Assembly (NCBI RefSeq): GCF_003025615.1
Contig: NZ_PYMJ01000024.1
Span: 31,168 to 95,167 of the forward strand
Direction: 5' to 3'
Length of the DNA: 64,000 nt
From: Photobacterium frigidiphilum
GTDB taxonomy: Bacteria; Pseudomonadota; Gammaproteobacteria; Enterobacterales; Vibrionaceae
Position numbers and translations under genes: made by a program. The notes under the pieces were generated by a model. The model did not search any database. It saw only the letters and a program-made list of their open reading frames with translations, and was not told the origin of the DNA. This document shows, one piece after another, positions 9,014 to 17,797 of the stretch (position 1 is the first letter of the stretch; each line of letters opens with the position of its first letter).

Positions 9014-9478
9014 ATGAAAAAATTGTTGATCACATTAGCCCTGCTGGTAGTGGCATTACCAACAATTGCTGCAGAAAATAACGCATTTCTGGGGTTAATT
9101 GGTGATGAACATTCATCATCAGGCTGGTTTATGACATCTCAGTCAAATTCCATCGAACAATTTGACCTTTGGCAAATTGATAGCGGATATTCATATTCGT
9201 TAAATGGGAATTTACAGTTCTATTTAAGCACTCGCTTATCATCAGGTAATGATACAAAATCTGCGAGCCGAGGAGTGCTATCTGGAGTGGCTTATAACCT
9301 GAGCCCAAAGGTCAGCTTACAAAGTGCGGTTACCTCTGAAGTTGTCGAGCGTGATACTGTCTATGGCGTAGAGATTACGAGCCAATATGATGTCACTGAC
9401 AAAGTAAATCTAAGAGCGACCGTTGATTACGAAGCGCTTGAGCAGATTTATCAACTGGGTATTGGGTTTCGTTTCTAA
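9014..9478 (+). CDS. Small secreted protein, probable outer-membrane beta-barrel
   Basis: This 154-aa protein has a clear signal peptide (MKKLLITLALLVVALPTIAA, cleavage likely after AA at about 20). The mature part alternates polar and aromatic residues in short strands, such as GWFMTSQS, LQFYLSTRL, VSLQSAVTS and VNLRATVDY. It ends IYQLGIGFRF, with the terminal phenylalanine typical of outer-membrane barrels recognised by the Bam complex. I recognise no named family. The size would fit a barrel of about 8 strands or a fragment of one. It stands alone between aceK and the convergent RraA-like gene; the start is preceded by a weak GTGGCGG site. Function unknown. Confidence 0.75.
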   Translation: MKKLLITLALLVVALPTIAAENNAFLGLIGDEHSSSGWFMTSQSNSIEQFDLWQIDSGYSYSLNGNLQFYLSTRLSSGNDTKSASRGVLSGVAYNLSPKVSLQSAVTSEVVERDTVYGVEITSQYDVTDKVNLRATVDYEALEQIYQLGIGFRF

Positions 9479-9570
9479 CTCAATATCAAATAACCCTTTT
9501 CAGCAATGGCTCTTCGATAGACCCCAGTCAATAAAATACCTCTTCTGCAAACCCATCATAAATAAAACAA

Positions 9571-10062
9571 TTAAAGCACAGATAAATCTAGGGGCTGTTT
9601 GCTCAGTAATATCCCGTTAAGATCTGCATACAGATAATCGCCTGGATAGATCATAGTATGCGCGACAGTCATGGTGACATTCATATCACCCGTTTGACGT
9701 TTCACGGTTTTGTATGGGCATGTACCTAAAGCTTTTACGCCGAGATCTAAGGTCGCGAGAGTGCCTACATCACGAGCAGTGCCATTAATAACAATTCCTT
9801 GCCAACCATTTTTCACTGCAAGCAATGCTAGCTGATCACCCAGTAATGCGCCGTTATAAGAAGCATGCCCATCAATAAACAGTACTTTCCCCGTACCATC
9901 TTGAGACACAATATCGCGAACTAAACTGTTATCTTCAAAACAACGTAAGGTTACCACCTCACCATAAAATATTTTTTTTCCGCCATAGTCATTTAACACA
10001 AGAGGTAACCATCGGACATCTTGTTCGTAGTGATCACACAAATCGGGTAATAGATCGTTCAT
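9571..10062 (-). CDS. RraA-family protein (RNase E regulator-like / aldolase-like fold)
   Basis: This 163-aa protein carries the RraA-fold core: a VLFIDGHASYNGALLGDQLALLA segment followed by GWQGIVINGTARDVGTLATLDLGVKALGT. The INGTARD stretch is the conserved Arg-Asp motif of the family. In E. coli RraA binds RNase E and slows mRNA decay. Related proteins are oxaloacetate or 4-hydroxy-4-methyl-2-oxoglutarate aldolases, and sequence alone does not decide between these roles. The start is supported by AGGAG just upstream. It is monocistronic and convergent with the barrel gene. It is not necessarily the main rraA of the genome, which in relatives sits next to menA. Confidence 0.85.
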   Translation of the reverse strand: MNDLLPDLCDHYEQDVRWLPLVLNDYGGKKIFYGEVVTLRCFEDNSLVRDIVSQDGTGKVLFIDGHASYNGALLGDQLALLAVKNGWQGIVINGTARDVGTLATLDLGVKALGTCPYKTVKRQTGDMNVTMTVAHTMIYPGDYLYADLNGILLSKQPLDLSVL

Positions 10063-10136
10063 ATCAAACTCCTTTTATAACTAAATAGCCCTATTTTCTT
10101 ATTCTATTTATGACACTTTAAGATCTCATTTCTCAA

Positions 10137-10550
10137 TTAAGTGTAGAAAAAGGTAGACCATTTACCGAGATTTTGTGTTTCAATGCCCTCAAGTAAAACA
10201 GGAACCAGATAAAGTCTATTGTTTTCAACCCAATAGATTGCATTTTGTTCAAACATTGCCGCTAACTCAAATGCTTGTTTACAGGATAAATCAACAGCAA
10301 AGCTCGGCTCTGTCCAACACCTATCCAGAGAGCGACAACATATAGGCATCCATGCATCTGTTAACATGATGAGATTCTTTTCCAGCGCGATATTTCTCTT
10401 AACGTTATCAGAATGAGTAAGAACAATGCTTCTCGGATTAAAAGCTGTTAGAATTGCAAAGCAATGGTAAACAGGGTGTTGCCTTGCCTCGAAGGTAATG
10501 TTTTGATATTTTCGCCAAAGCGATTTTTTTTTACACTTATGTTGATTCAT
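10137..10550 (-). CDS. DUF3293-type protein of unknown function
   Basis: This 137-aa cytoplasmic protein has the pattern of the DUF3293 family: an early FAILTAFNPRS segment, an asparagine-containing middle with alternating hydrophobic residues, and a WTEPSFAVDLSCKQAFELAAMFEQNAIYWVENNRLYLVPV core. There is no signal peptide or membrane span. It is rich in Cys and His for its size (six Cys), with a basic N-terminus (KCKKKSLWRK). It faces away from arcA, leaving a 380-bp divergent region between them. Function is unknown, and the family assignment is from recalled sequence pattern. Confidence 0.65.
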   Translation of the reverse strand: MNQHKCKKKSLWRKYQNITFEARQHPVYHCFAILTAFNPRSIVLTHSDNVKRNIALEKNLIMLTDAWMPICCRSLDRCWTEPSFAVDLSCKQAFELAAMFEQNAIYWVENNRLYLVPVLLEGIETQNLGKWSTFFYT

Positions 10551-10932
10551 TCATTTTATGACATTGTAATTTGTAGCGAATGTTAAACACTCTAAACAAA
10601 CGTAGTGCATCCTCATTCAATTTGATATAAATCAATAAACATCTAAAAATCGGCATCGAAACAAAGACCCTATATTGTTAGCGAGCTGTTAAGTGCTTAC
10701 AATCATCGCCATCCAAGGGAGATTGTAGCCAGTACCCACAGAGAATCGGGTTTTTCAACACAGTTGCGACACAAAAACGTATTGAATTTATGGATGGCGT
10801 ACCAAACAGGCCGCTTTTAAAGTGAAAAATTATGTATTTTGTCTAATACTTTGCCTGTATGTGAATTTTTTTTATAGAATTTAACTATTCTGTTTTTGAC
10901 CAGATTCCGTTTTAGTAAATTAGGTACAGCCA
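10551..10932. promoter_or_regulatory. Upstream region of arcA with a possible structured leader
   Basis: This gap holds an inverted repeat TACAATC...GATTGTA (10698-10704 and 10721-10727, 16-nt loop). The loop contains CGCCATCC (10707-10714), perfectly complementary to GGATGGCG at 10792-10799, so a pseudoknot could form. An ACCC/GGGTTTTT hairpin (about 10733-10755) lies between. AT-rich promoter-like sequence follows (10820-10920). No protein frame stands out. Confidence 0.4.
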
Positions 10933-11652
10933 ATGCAAACCCCTCACATTCTAATTGTAGAAGACGAGCACGTAACACGTAATACCCTTAAGAGCATTTT
11001 TGAAGCTGAGGGTTACACTGTCTTTGAAGCCAATGACGGCGCTGAAATGCACCAGATGCTTTCTGAGCACCCCGTTCACCTTGTTATCATGGATATCAAC
11101 CTACCAGGTAAAAATGGTTTATTACTAGCACGTGAACTTCGCGAGCAAGGTGATATGGCTCTTATGTTCCTGACAGGTCGTGACAACGAAGTGGATAAGA
11201 TTTTAGGTCTTGAAATTGGTGCTGATGATTACATCACTAAACCATTCAACCCTCGTGAGTTAACTATTCGTGCGCGTAACTTACTGACACGTGCGATGAA
11301 CCAAGGTCTACCAACTGAAGATAAGAAATTGGTAGAGCGTTATGAGTTCAATGGTTGGTCTTTAGAAATCAACAGCCGTTCTTTGGTTAGCCCAAGTGGT
11401 GACCAATTTAAGCTTCCTCGTTCTGAATTCCGTGCTTTACTTCACTTCTGTGAAAACCCAGGCAAAATTCAAACGCGTGGCGATCTTCTGAAGAAGATGA
11501 CTGGTCGTGAACTTAAGCCTCACGACCGTACGGTTGACGTAACTATTCGTCGTATCCGCAAGCACTTTGAATCTGTTGCTGATACACCTGAAATCGTTGC
11601 AACGATTCATGGTGAAGGTTACCGTTTCTGCGGTGATCTAAACGAAGAATAA
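10933..11652 (+). CDS. arcA: Response regulator ArcA
   Basis: This 239-aa OmpR/PhoB-type regulator represses aerobic respiratory genes under low oxygen. The receiver domain (1-120) has acidic residues E10/D11, the phospho-acceptor D54 in HLVIMDINLPGKNG, and the K of ITKPFNPRE. The C-terminal winged-helix DNA-binding domain (about 135-235) ends in TVDVTIRRIRKHFE...IATIHGEGYRF. Length matches E. coli ArcA (238). It converges with the arcB operon, so kinase and regulator lie side by side but on opposite strands, unlike E. coli where the two genes are far apart. Confidence 0.97.
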   Translation: MQTPHILIVEDEHVTRNTLKSIFEAEGYTVFEANDGAEMHQMLSEHPVHLVIMDINLPGKNGLLLARELREQGDMALMFLTGRDNEVDKILGLEIGADDYITKPFNPRELTIRARNLLTRAMNQGLPTEDKKLVERYEFNGWSLEINSRSLVSPSGDQFKLPRSEFRALLHFCENPGKIQTRGDLLKKMTGRELKPHDRTVDVTIRRIRKHFESVADTPEIVATIHGEGYRFCGDLNEE

Positions 11653-11670
11653 TTCGACTATTGTGCCAAT

Positions 11671-11750
11671 GACTCAAGGGTAAAAGCGCTTCGTTTTTAC
11701 CGAGTCTTCAGCAAATAGTGAGAAAAAAGGCTCCTATAGGAGCCTTTTTC
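11671..11750 (+). terminator. Tandem hairpins and terminator after arcA
   Basis: The first hairpin has outer arms GACTC/GAGTC (11671-11675, 11702-11706) and inner arms GGTAAAA/TTTTACC (11679-11685, 11695-11701). The second (GGCTCC-TATA-GGAGCC, 11729-11744) is flanked by AAAAA and TTTTT, so it can work in both directions and also serve the converging lipoprotein transcript. Confidence 0.85.
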
Positions 11751-11783
11751 TTTTTTAGAATACTGTCGTTAGAATACTGCAAA

Positions 11784-12362
11784 TTAAAATACTTGGTTAA
11801 CCGTCACGTCACGTTGTGTAATGGTATATTCCTTACCACTCTTAACCAGTGTAACCGTCACATCAACTAAACTTGCTGGTGCCCAACTAGGCCCATCACG
11901 CAGCATAAACTCAACGCCACTCTGATAGCTCTCGCCATTTTGACCCATACTATTTTGCAAATAGCTTTGTTCCATAATATTGACGTCAAAATCATTATCG
12001 TCGTTAGCCGTTAATAGCCATTGTTGCTCTGCATTTTTTAAGACGATTTGCTTTACTTTAATCCCTTGATATAAAGCATCACTTTGAGGAGAGAGTAATT
12101 GAATAGATGCAAGTAAACGACCTTTAGCAGCAGAACTAGCGCCAATCCCTACGCTACCTTCATCTTCAATCATTGGCATGCTGTTTAGCCAAATCTCACT
12201 GTATAAAGCAATCGACACATCTTCTATCGTTAATGCATCATCAGCTTGCTCTATCGGTACGACCACAGCAGTCGCATTGTCTTGTTGGCTATTTTGATTA
12301 GCACAAGCCGCAAGTACAACGGTAGATGCAATAATACCACTCAGTTTCATCCATTTTTTCAT
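11784..12362 (-). CDS. Uncharacterised lipoprotein cotranscribed with arcB
   Basis: This 192-aa protein has a lipoprotein signal peptide with lipobox LAAC (cysteine at about residue 20). The next residue is Ala, so outer-membrane sorting by the usual +2 rule is likely. The mature part is acidic and Ser/Gln-rich with predicted beta strands, and I do not recognise a family. Its ATG overlaps the arcB stop codon (4-nt ATGA overlap), so it is translationally coupled to arcB. This placement suggests, but does not prove, a role in envelope or redox sensing. The terminator shared with arcA lies downstream. Confidence 0.85.
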   Translation of the reverse strand: MKKWMKLSGIIASTVVLAACANQNSQQDNATAVVVPIEQADDALTIEDVSIALYSEIWLNSMPMIEDEGSVGIGASSAAKGRLLASIQLLSPQSDALYQGIKVKQIVLKNAEQQWLLTANDDNDFDVNIMEQSYLQNSMGQNGESYQSGVEFMLRDGPSWAPASLVDVTVTLVKSGKEYTITQRDVTVNQVF

Positions 12363-14755
12363 TTAGCTTTCTCCTGTTCAGCTACCCACTCGCGTAATAC
12401 ATTCAGATCATGCGCATAACCATTTTTAATCTCATCAACCCAATCATTAATGTTTTCCCACCATGCTGGTAGTTCTGGTGATTGTGCCTTTTGAGCGACT
12501 TGCTGGATATGCTTTAAACCGATAGAACCCGCGGCACCTTTAATTTTATGAGCTTCAAACTTAATCCCATCTTTGTCTTTCGCTGTCATATTAGAGTCAA
12601 GAATTGCTATATAGTCTGGCATCATCTTTTCAAACATCGCGATACTTTCATGTACTGGTTTGGTGCCGACAATTTCAACATAAGACTCAAGCATCTCTAA
12701 ATCGAGTAATTGATTAAACATTTCATTATTTGAATGTTCTACCACGACTGCTGGTTGAGCATCTGAAACAGGCTCAATTGTTTCTATCTCTTCGTCGCCA
12801 TCAAAATCATCAAGCGGACAGGTCAGTACTAATCGCTGAATAACATCGGTAATCGCTTTGACACTCAGAGGCTTACTTAGCGCCTCATCCATACCTTTTT
12901 CAATGTACTCGTTTTTATCACTGATCACATTCGCGGTTAGCGCGACTAATGCGGGTAAATAATCGTACTTTTTACGCAGTGCTTGCGCTATATCAAACCC
13001 TGTCATATCCGGTAATTGAATATCAAGTAACACAAGATCGAAAGATTCAGGATCGAACATAGCCAATGCTTCATCACCACGCATCGCAACCGTTACTTCA
13101 TGCCCTAAGCTTTCCAGTAACGCTTTAGCAACCGTAATGTTGAGTTCAATATCTTCAACCATAAGGATACTTAAGCTGGCTTGAGGTACCACTGGCATGA
13201 TTTCTTCTTCAACGACAGCCTCAACTAATGGCACTCTAATGGTGACAGTAAAAGTACTGCCTTCACCGATATCAGAAGTAACCAAAATATCGCCGCCCAT
13301 GAGCTGCACCAACTGACGAGAAACCGCAAGACCGATGCCCGTACCTACCGCGTGTAAATTGTCGCTACCTTGCTTAACTTGGTAATACATGGTAAATATT
13401 TTATCGACTTCAGACGCTGGAATCCCAATGCCACTATCTTCAACGTCAAAGGTGATTTCTGCCTCATGCTCAAAGATTTCACTGCTCACCGATAAGATTA
13501 CACCCCCTTCTTTGGTGAATTTGGTCGCATTACCAATCAAGTTCCACAATACCTGACGTAAACGTGTGCTATCAACTTCGATGAAAGCGGGTAGTTTAGT
13601 TAATCGTTCCAAGTCAAAACGTAAGCCTTTTTGTTCAGCCATCAAACTTGAAATATTATCCATTTCAGTGACAAATTCATTGAAGTCTAGAGGCTTAGGC
13701 ATCAATTCTAAACGACGGCGATCTGACTTATCCATGTCTATGATGTCATTAAATATATTACCTAGCGTTATCGCACTCACATGAACGGTACGCATATAAC
13801 CACGCTGCTCATCATTTAGCGGCGTTTCAAGCAACATTCGACTTAAACCGACAATACCGTTTAGCGGCGTACGTAATTCATGGCTAATCGTCGAAATGAA
13901 TGCGGTTTTATCACGACTCGCTTTTTCTTGTGCGTCTTGGTATTGCTTACGCTCTGTAATATCTCGACCGAATCCCATTAAGCCTAAACGTCGACCATCA
14001 CGGCGATAAAACGGGACTTTTCGCAATTCAAAAACCGCTTTTCGACCATCGGGATATTCCAACCATTGTTCGTAAGTCAACGATACATTTTGCTGAAAAA
14101 CTTGCTCATCCGTTTCAACAATTTTTATCGCTGCTTCTTCGCTATATACATCCCATGGGGTTAACCCGACTAATCCTTTTTCAGTTTTCCCCGTGAGCTC
14201 TGCCATTGCTCGGTTACAACCAGAAAACTCACCTTTCTCATTACGGTAGTAAATAAGATCCGGAGATGCATCTAAGAACGATTTGAGTAATGCGCTTTGC
14301 TCTGCAAGTTCTAACTGCGCATTTTCACGCTGATATACTTCATTTTCTAAATCATGCATGGCTATTTCACGGGCTTCTTCCGCTTTTTCTCGCTCTTCAA
14401 TCTCTTGATTAAGTTGCGTGATATTCACTTGAAGCTGCGTATTTAACTGCATGTCACGAGAGCGCATTTCTTCTAATTTACTGACCAATTTAGATAAACG
14501 CTGGCGAGAATCTTCCAACTGATCAACGACCACCGATAAAAAGTAAACGGCCCAAGGTGTGATCAATAGACCAAAGAATACCGAACGCACAATATCGATG
14601 TTATGCACTTCACCTTGTAGTGCGAGAGTCACCCCTATTTGAACAACAACAGCCAAGGCCACAAGCGCCAATGCTAATAATAAGCTGAATCGCACTATGC
14701 CTAACTTGACTAACAAGTCGACATAGAACTGAGCCAGGACTTTGATTTGTTTCAT
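12359..14755 (-). CDS. arcB: Tripartite hybrid sensor kinase ArcB
   Basis: This 798-aa inner-membrane kinase phosphorylates ArcA according to quinone redox state. Two transmembrane helices (about 22-45 and 57-78) are followed by a coiled coil (80-155) and a PAS domain (155-270). HisKA has H292 in ISHELRTPLNG, and a HATPase (about 395-510) follows. The receiver phospho-acceptor is D578 in VLLDIQLPDMTG, and the HPt domain has H736 in EAHKIKGAAGS. Cysteine 180 in the PAS domain is kept, but the position of E. coli Cys241 is Val (DGRKAVFELRKV). The gene overlaps the downstream lipoprotein gene by 4 nt. Confidence 0.97.
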   Translation of the reverse strand: MKQIKVLAQFYVDLLVKLGIVRFSLLLALALVALAVVVQIGVTLALQGEVHNIDIVRSVFFGLLITPWAVYFLSVVVDQLEDSRQRLSKLVSKLEEMRSRDMQLNTQLQVNITQLNQEIEEREKAEEAREIAMHDLENEVYQRENAQLELAEQSALLKSFLDASPDLIYYRNEKGEFSGCNRAMAELTGKTEKGLVGLTPWDVYSEEAAIKIVETDEQVFQQNVSLTYEQWLEYPDGRKAVFELRKVPFYRRDGRRLGLMGFGRDITERKQYQDAQEKASRDKTAFISTISHELRTPLNGIVGLSRMLLETPLNDEQRGYMRTVHVSAITLGNIFNDIIDMDKSDRRRLELMPKPLDFNEFVTEMDNISSLMAEQKGLRFDLERLTKLPAFIEVDSTRLRQVLWNLIGNATKFTKEGGVILSVSSEIFEHEAEITFDVEDSGIGIPASEVDKIFTMYYQVKQGSDNLHAVGTGIGLAVSRQLVQLMGGDILVTSDIGEGSTFTVTIRVPLVEAVVEEEIMPVVPQASLSILMVEDIELNITVAKALLESLGHEVTVAMRGDEALAMFDPESFDLVLLDIQLPDMTGFDIAQALRKKYDYLPALVALTANVISDKNEYIEKGMDEALSKPLSVKAITDVIQRLVLTCPLDDFDGDEEIETIEPVSDAQPAVVVEHSNNEMFNQLLDLEMLESYVEIVGTKPVHESIAMFEKMMPDYIAILDSNMTAKDKDGIKFEAHKIKGAAGSIGLKHIQQVAQKAQSPELPAWWENINDWVDEIKNGYAHDLNVLREWVAEQEKAK

Positions 14756-14860
14756 GATTTAACCCACAACCTAGAAGTGCTTCATTTAATAATATCTTGT
14801 GCGGTGACAGAACCAAAGGATAAGTACCACAGTTATGCTCGAATGTTATATTTAACGCAT

Positions 14861-14883
14861 AAAAAAACCTGCTCTCGCAGGCT
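14861..14883 (-). terminator. Terminator of the PAS-GGDEF gene
   Basis: On the minus strand CCTGC-GAGA-GCAGG (14868-14881) is followed by seven T residues (14867-14861). It separates the GGDEF gene from arcB. Confidence 0.75.
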
Positions 14884-14904
14884 CATTAGGGTTTACTGGC
14901 ACGA

Positions 14905-16731
14905 TTAAAAATCATCGTTGTCAGATATCGACATTGAACAATTTCGTCCTGCGGCTTTGGCTTTATACAGTGCCACATCCGCCATGCCGACTAAATCGCC
15001 ATAATCTTGAGATGGTAAAGGGATAACCGACGCAATGCCTAAGCTTACTGTTAGTGTATTGGCGACGTTAGAATAGCCGTGCGTTAGGCCTTTGGTGGCT
15101 AATTCTTGATGAATATTCGCTGCGACGATCTCGCCCCCTTTTAAATCAGTATTCGGTAATAAAAAAGCAAACTCTTCACCACCATAACGTGCCACTTCAT
15201 CGGTACCTCGCTGTACCACGTTACGAAGCACTTTCGCGACTTCTTGCAATGCGATATCACCTTGTTGATGCCCGTAGTTATCGTTAAAGGCTTTAAAATA
15301 ATCGATATCACATAAGATGAGGGTGAGAGGCTGTTGCTCTCGAACATGACCATGCCACAGCTTACGTAATTGTTCATCAAAACTTCGTCGATTAGCGACT
15401 TTGGTTAAACTATCGATGAAGCTCAATTCTTGTAAGTCCATAATCGCATCAGCTAATTGCTGTTCAGTCGCTTTGCGTTCTGTTACATCACGCGCCATAA
15501 CCAATACGCCAACGGAGTTATCAGTTGGATCTCGATAAGGCGATTTTGCCACTTCGTACCAAATAGGAGTGCCATCTTCAAGAATGACGTAATCTTCTGT
15601 TTTAATGGTAATACCCTTTGCCATAACTTCTTCATCTATGGGACGACAAAGCTCCCACTTATCAGAGTCAAGCACATCCGAAACGCCTTTTCCCAGTAAG
15701 GTTTCAGTGGTGTATCCCAACGAGTGGGCGAACGACTCATTACAGCCAACATAAACCCAATGCTGGTTAAACAATCCAATAGGGTCTTGGCTCGCGCTTA
15801 AAATCGTATCCAATAAATTATTACGTTGCGCTAATGTCTGCTCTGTCACTTCACGCTTTTCAATTTCAGTCTTAAGACTTTCTTGCATTTCATGCCAATC
15901 AGTTACGTCATGACTGATCCCAAGCGTGCCAATAACCTCACCATTATCACCAATCAATAACGTTTTATTGGTTTCTAATAATCGGCTGCAACCGTCTGGT
16001 GATGTCGTCCAGGTATGCGTTGAATTGTTACTAGAAAGCGAGGCTTCTTCGCTATCAATCAAGCCGTCATTGAGCCTACCTCGCCAAAAACGATCGAAGG
16101 CTTTATTGGTTCCAATCATTCGGTCGGCATTATCTTGAAAATACACTAATTCAGACAGGGAGTTTAAAACACTTTGGAATACGCGTTGTTCTTGCTCAAT
16201 TTTACTTTGCACAACATTGTGCTGTTGCGGTTCATATAGATACAGTAACCATGCCATTTTTCTTTTAAAACGAATACGTTGACCTGATATTTTTAACTTC
16301 ATACCTAAACGGTCTGACAATATCAGCTCTTTACCCCAATCTCTAAAACCTGTTTCATTACTATGAGGACGTAAAAAGTCATATAGCATTTGGGGCTCGA
16401 TATTATCTGGATAGATATAATTACTACCGACTTTTCTAACCCCTATTAATTCACGGCACGCTTTATTGGCATAAAGTAATGAGCCATCATAGCCACTTAC
16501 AATAACGGCCCCGACTGGCAAATAATTAAGATTAGCTTGGATTTTTTTAAATGAAGATAACCGAATATTATGAAAAATCAGCGCTAAAAAAGCACCGCCA
16601 ATAGAAATAGCTAAGACCACTGTCGTAAACATCAGAATCGGACTATCGAAGTCAGCAGAAGAGATTAAAGCCCAACAAGCAGATGGGCTAAACAATAGAA
16701 TAAGAAGAATAAACTTACGACGGTAATTCAT
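14905..16731 (-). CDS. Membrane PAS-PAS-PAS-GGDEF diguanylate cyclase
   Basis: This 608-aa protein should make cyclic di-GMP. An N-terminal hydrophobic segment (about 5-21, possibly a signal anchor) and a second span (about 29-53) are followed by three PAS-like domains: ANLNYLPVGAVIVSGYDGSLLYAN; NSLSELVYFQDNADRMIGTN; and ILSASQDPIGLFNQHWVYVGCN ending in RDVTERKA. The C-terminal GGDEF domain has the active signature GGEEF (517-521). It also has an RGTD inhibitory site exactly five residues before it, so product inhibition is likely. No EAL domain is present. It lies between arcB and yhcC, a position I recall as conserved in Vibrio. The signal is unknown. Confidence 0.92.
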   Translation of the reverse strand: MNYRRKFILLILLFSPSACWALISSADFDSPILMFTTVVLAISIGGAFLALIFHNIRLSSFKKIQANLNYLPVGAVIVSGYDGSLLYANKACRELIGVRKVGSNYIYPDNIEPQMLYDFLRPHSNETGFRDWGKELILSDRLGMKLKISGQRIRFKRKMAWLLYLYEPQQHNVVQSKIEQEQRVFQSVLNSLSELVYFQDNADRMIGTNKAFDRFWRGRLNDGLIDSEEASLSSNNSTHTWTTSPDGCSRLLETNKTLLIGDNGEVIGTLGISHDVTDWHEMQESLKTEIEKREVTEQTLAQRNNLLDTILSASQDPIGLFNQHWVYVGCNESFAHSLGYTTETLLGKGVSDVLDSDKWELCRPIDEEVMAKGITIKTEDYVILEDGTPIWYEVAKSPYRDPTDNSVGVLVMARDVTERKATEQQLADAIMDLQELSFIDSLTKVANRRSFDEQLRKLWHGHVREQQPLTLILCDIDYFKAFNDNYGHQQGDIALQEVAKVLRNVVQRGTDEVARYGGEEFAFLLPNTDLKGGEIVAANIHQELATKGLTHGYSNVANTLTVSLGIASVIPLPSQDYGDLVGMADVALYKAKAAGRNCSMSISDNDDF

Positions 16732-16849
16732 CGAACATCCACATCAGAAAAATACGGCCAAACACATTCAGGGGAAAGTTAATGTTCAAACAGTAAAATC
16801 GAATATGCATGATTATTAATTACTTGAACTATCAATAATCTATCATAAG

Positions 16850-17794
16850 TTATGATTTTTTAGGCAATATAGGCTGATAAATAAATGAATTATCTAATGC
16901 AGAGCCTTGCGCACCATGTTGATCAAGGTACTTACCAATATCAATCATGGCTAACCAACGATTTTCACACCAAGTAGGAGCCAGTAACGTAGGACGACGG
17001 GCACTGGCTGATACGCGATGAAAAACCACTTCTGGTGGCGTAAGGCGGATCATTTCAGCGGCAATTTCAGTATATGTTTCTAAACTCAACGCTTCGAGGC
17101 GATCTGCCTTCCACGCTTTCGCCATAATACTGCCTTCGACAATATGGAGCGGGTGCAACTTGATCCCATCAGTACCCACAGCAATAGTACGTTTCAGTGT
17201 CTCTAAATTGTCTTCTTTGGTATCACCCGGCAAACCAACAATAAGATGGGTACACACTTTAATACCCATTGCACGGGCACGTTTGGTGATTTTCTCATAA
17301 CACGCAAAATCATGGCCACGATTAATACGCTTTAATGTCTTATCGTTCGCGGTTTGTAACCCAAGTTCAAGCCAAATTTCATAGCCCTGCTCGCAATAAC
17401 TCGCTAGTAACTCCAGCACTGCATCTGGCACACAATCTGGACGCGTACCCACGCACAAGCCGACGATATTGGCAGCTTGTAGCGCTTCTTCATACATGTT
17501 TTTCAACAACTGCACTTCAGCGTAAGTATTGGTGTACGCCTGAAAATACGCTAAATAACGGTTCGCACGATCTGTTTTGACTGCACGTTGCGCCAACTGC
17601 TGACGAATAGGTATATACTGTGCTTGCTCATCAGCAAAAGAAGCGACATTACAGAAGGTACACCCTCCTCGCCCAATCGTGCCATCACGATTTGGACAAC
17701 TAAAACCACCATGCAAAGACAGTTTATGTACTTTCTCTCCATAACGTCGTTGTAAATCTTGCCCAAAGGTATTGACTAATTCGTGCAGCTGCAT
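16850..17794 (-). CDS. yhcC: YhcC-family radical SAM protein (TIGR01212)
   Basis: This 314-aa radical SAM enzyme has the cluster motif CPNRDGTIGRGGCTFC near residue 33, where the Cys are spaced unusually far apart as in this family. VGLCVGTRPDCV and ELGLQTANDKTL follow in the barrel. It closely resembles E. coli YhcC, whose gene is also next to gltB. The substrate is unproven; a role in tRNA or RNA modification has been suggested for the wider family. Two ATG codons occur in tandem; I chose the second because AGGTG lies 5 nt before it and E. coli YhcC begins MQLQKLVN. It is divergent from gltB. Confidence 0.9.
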   Translation of the reverse strand: MQLHELVNTFGQDLQRRYGEKVHKLSLHGGFSCPNRDGTIGRGGCTFCNVASFADEQAQYIPIRQQLAQRAVKTDRANRYLAYFQAYTNTYAEVQLLKNMYEEALQAANIVGLCVGTRPDCVPDAVLELLASYCEQGYEIWLELGLQTANDKTLKRINRGHDFACYEKITKRARAMGIKVCTHLIVGLPGDTKEDNLETLKRTIAVGTDGIKLHPLHIVEGSIMAKAWKADRLEALSLETYTEIAAEMIRLTPPEVVFHRVSASARRPTLLAPTWCENRWLAMIDIGKYLDQHGAQGSALDNSFIYQPILPKKS

Positions 17795-17797
17795 CAT

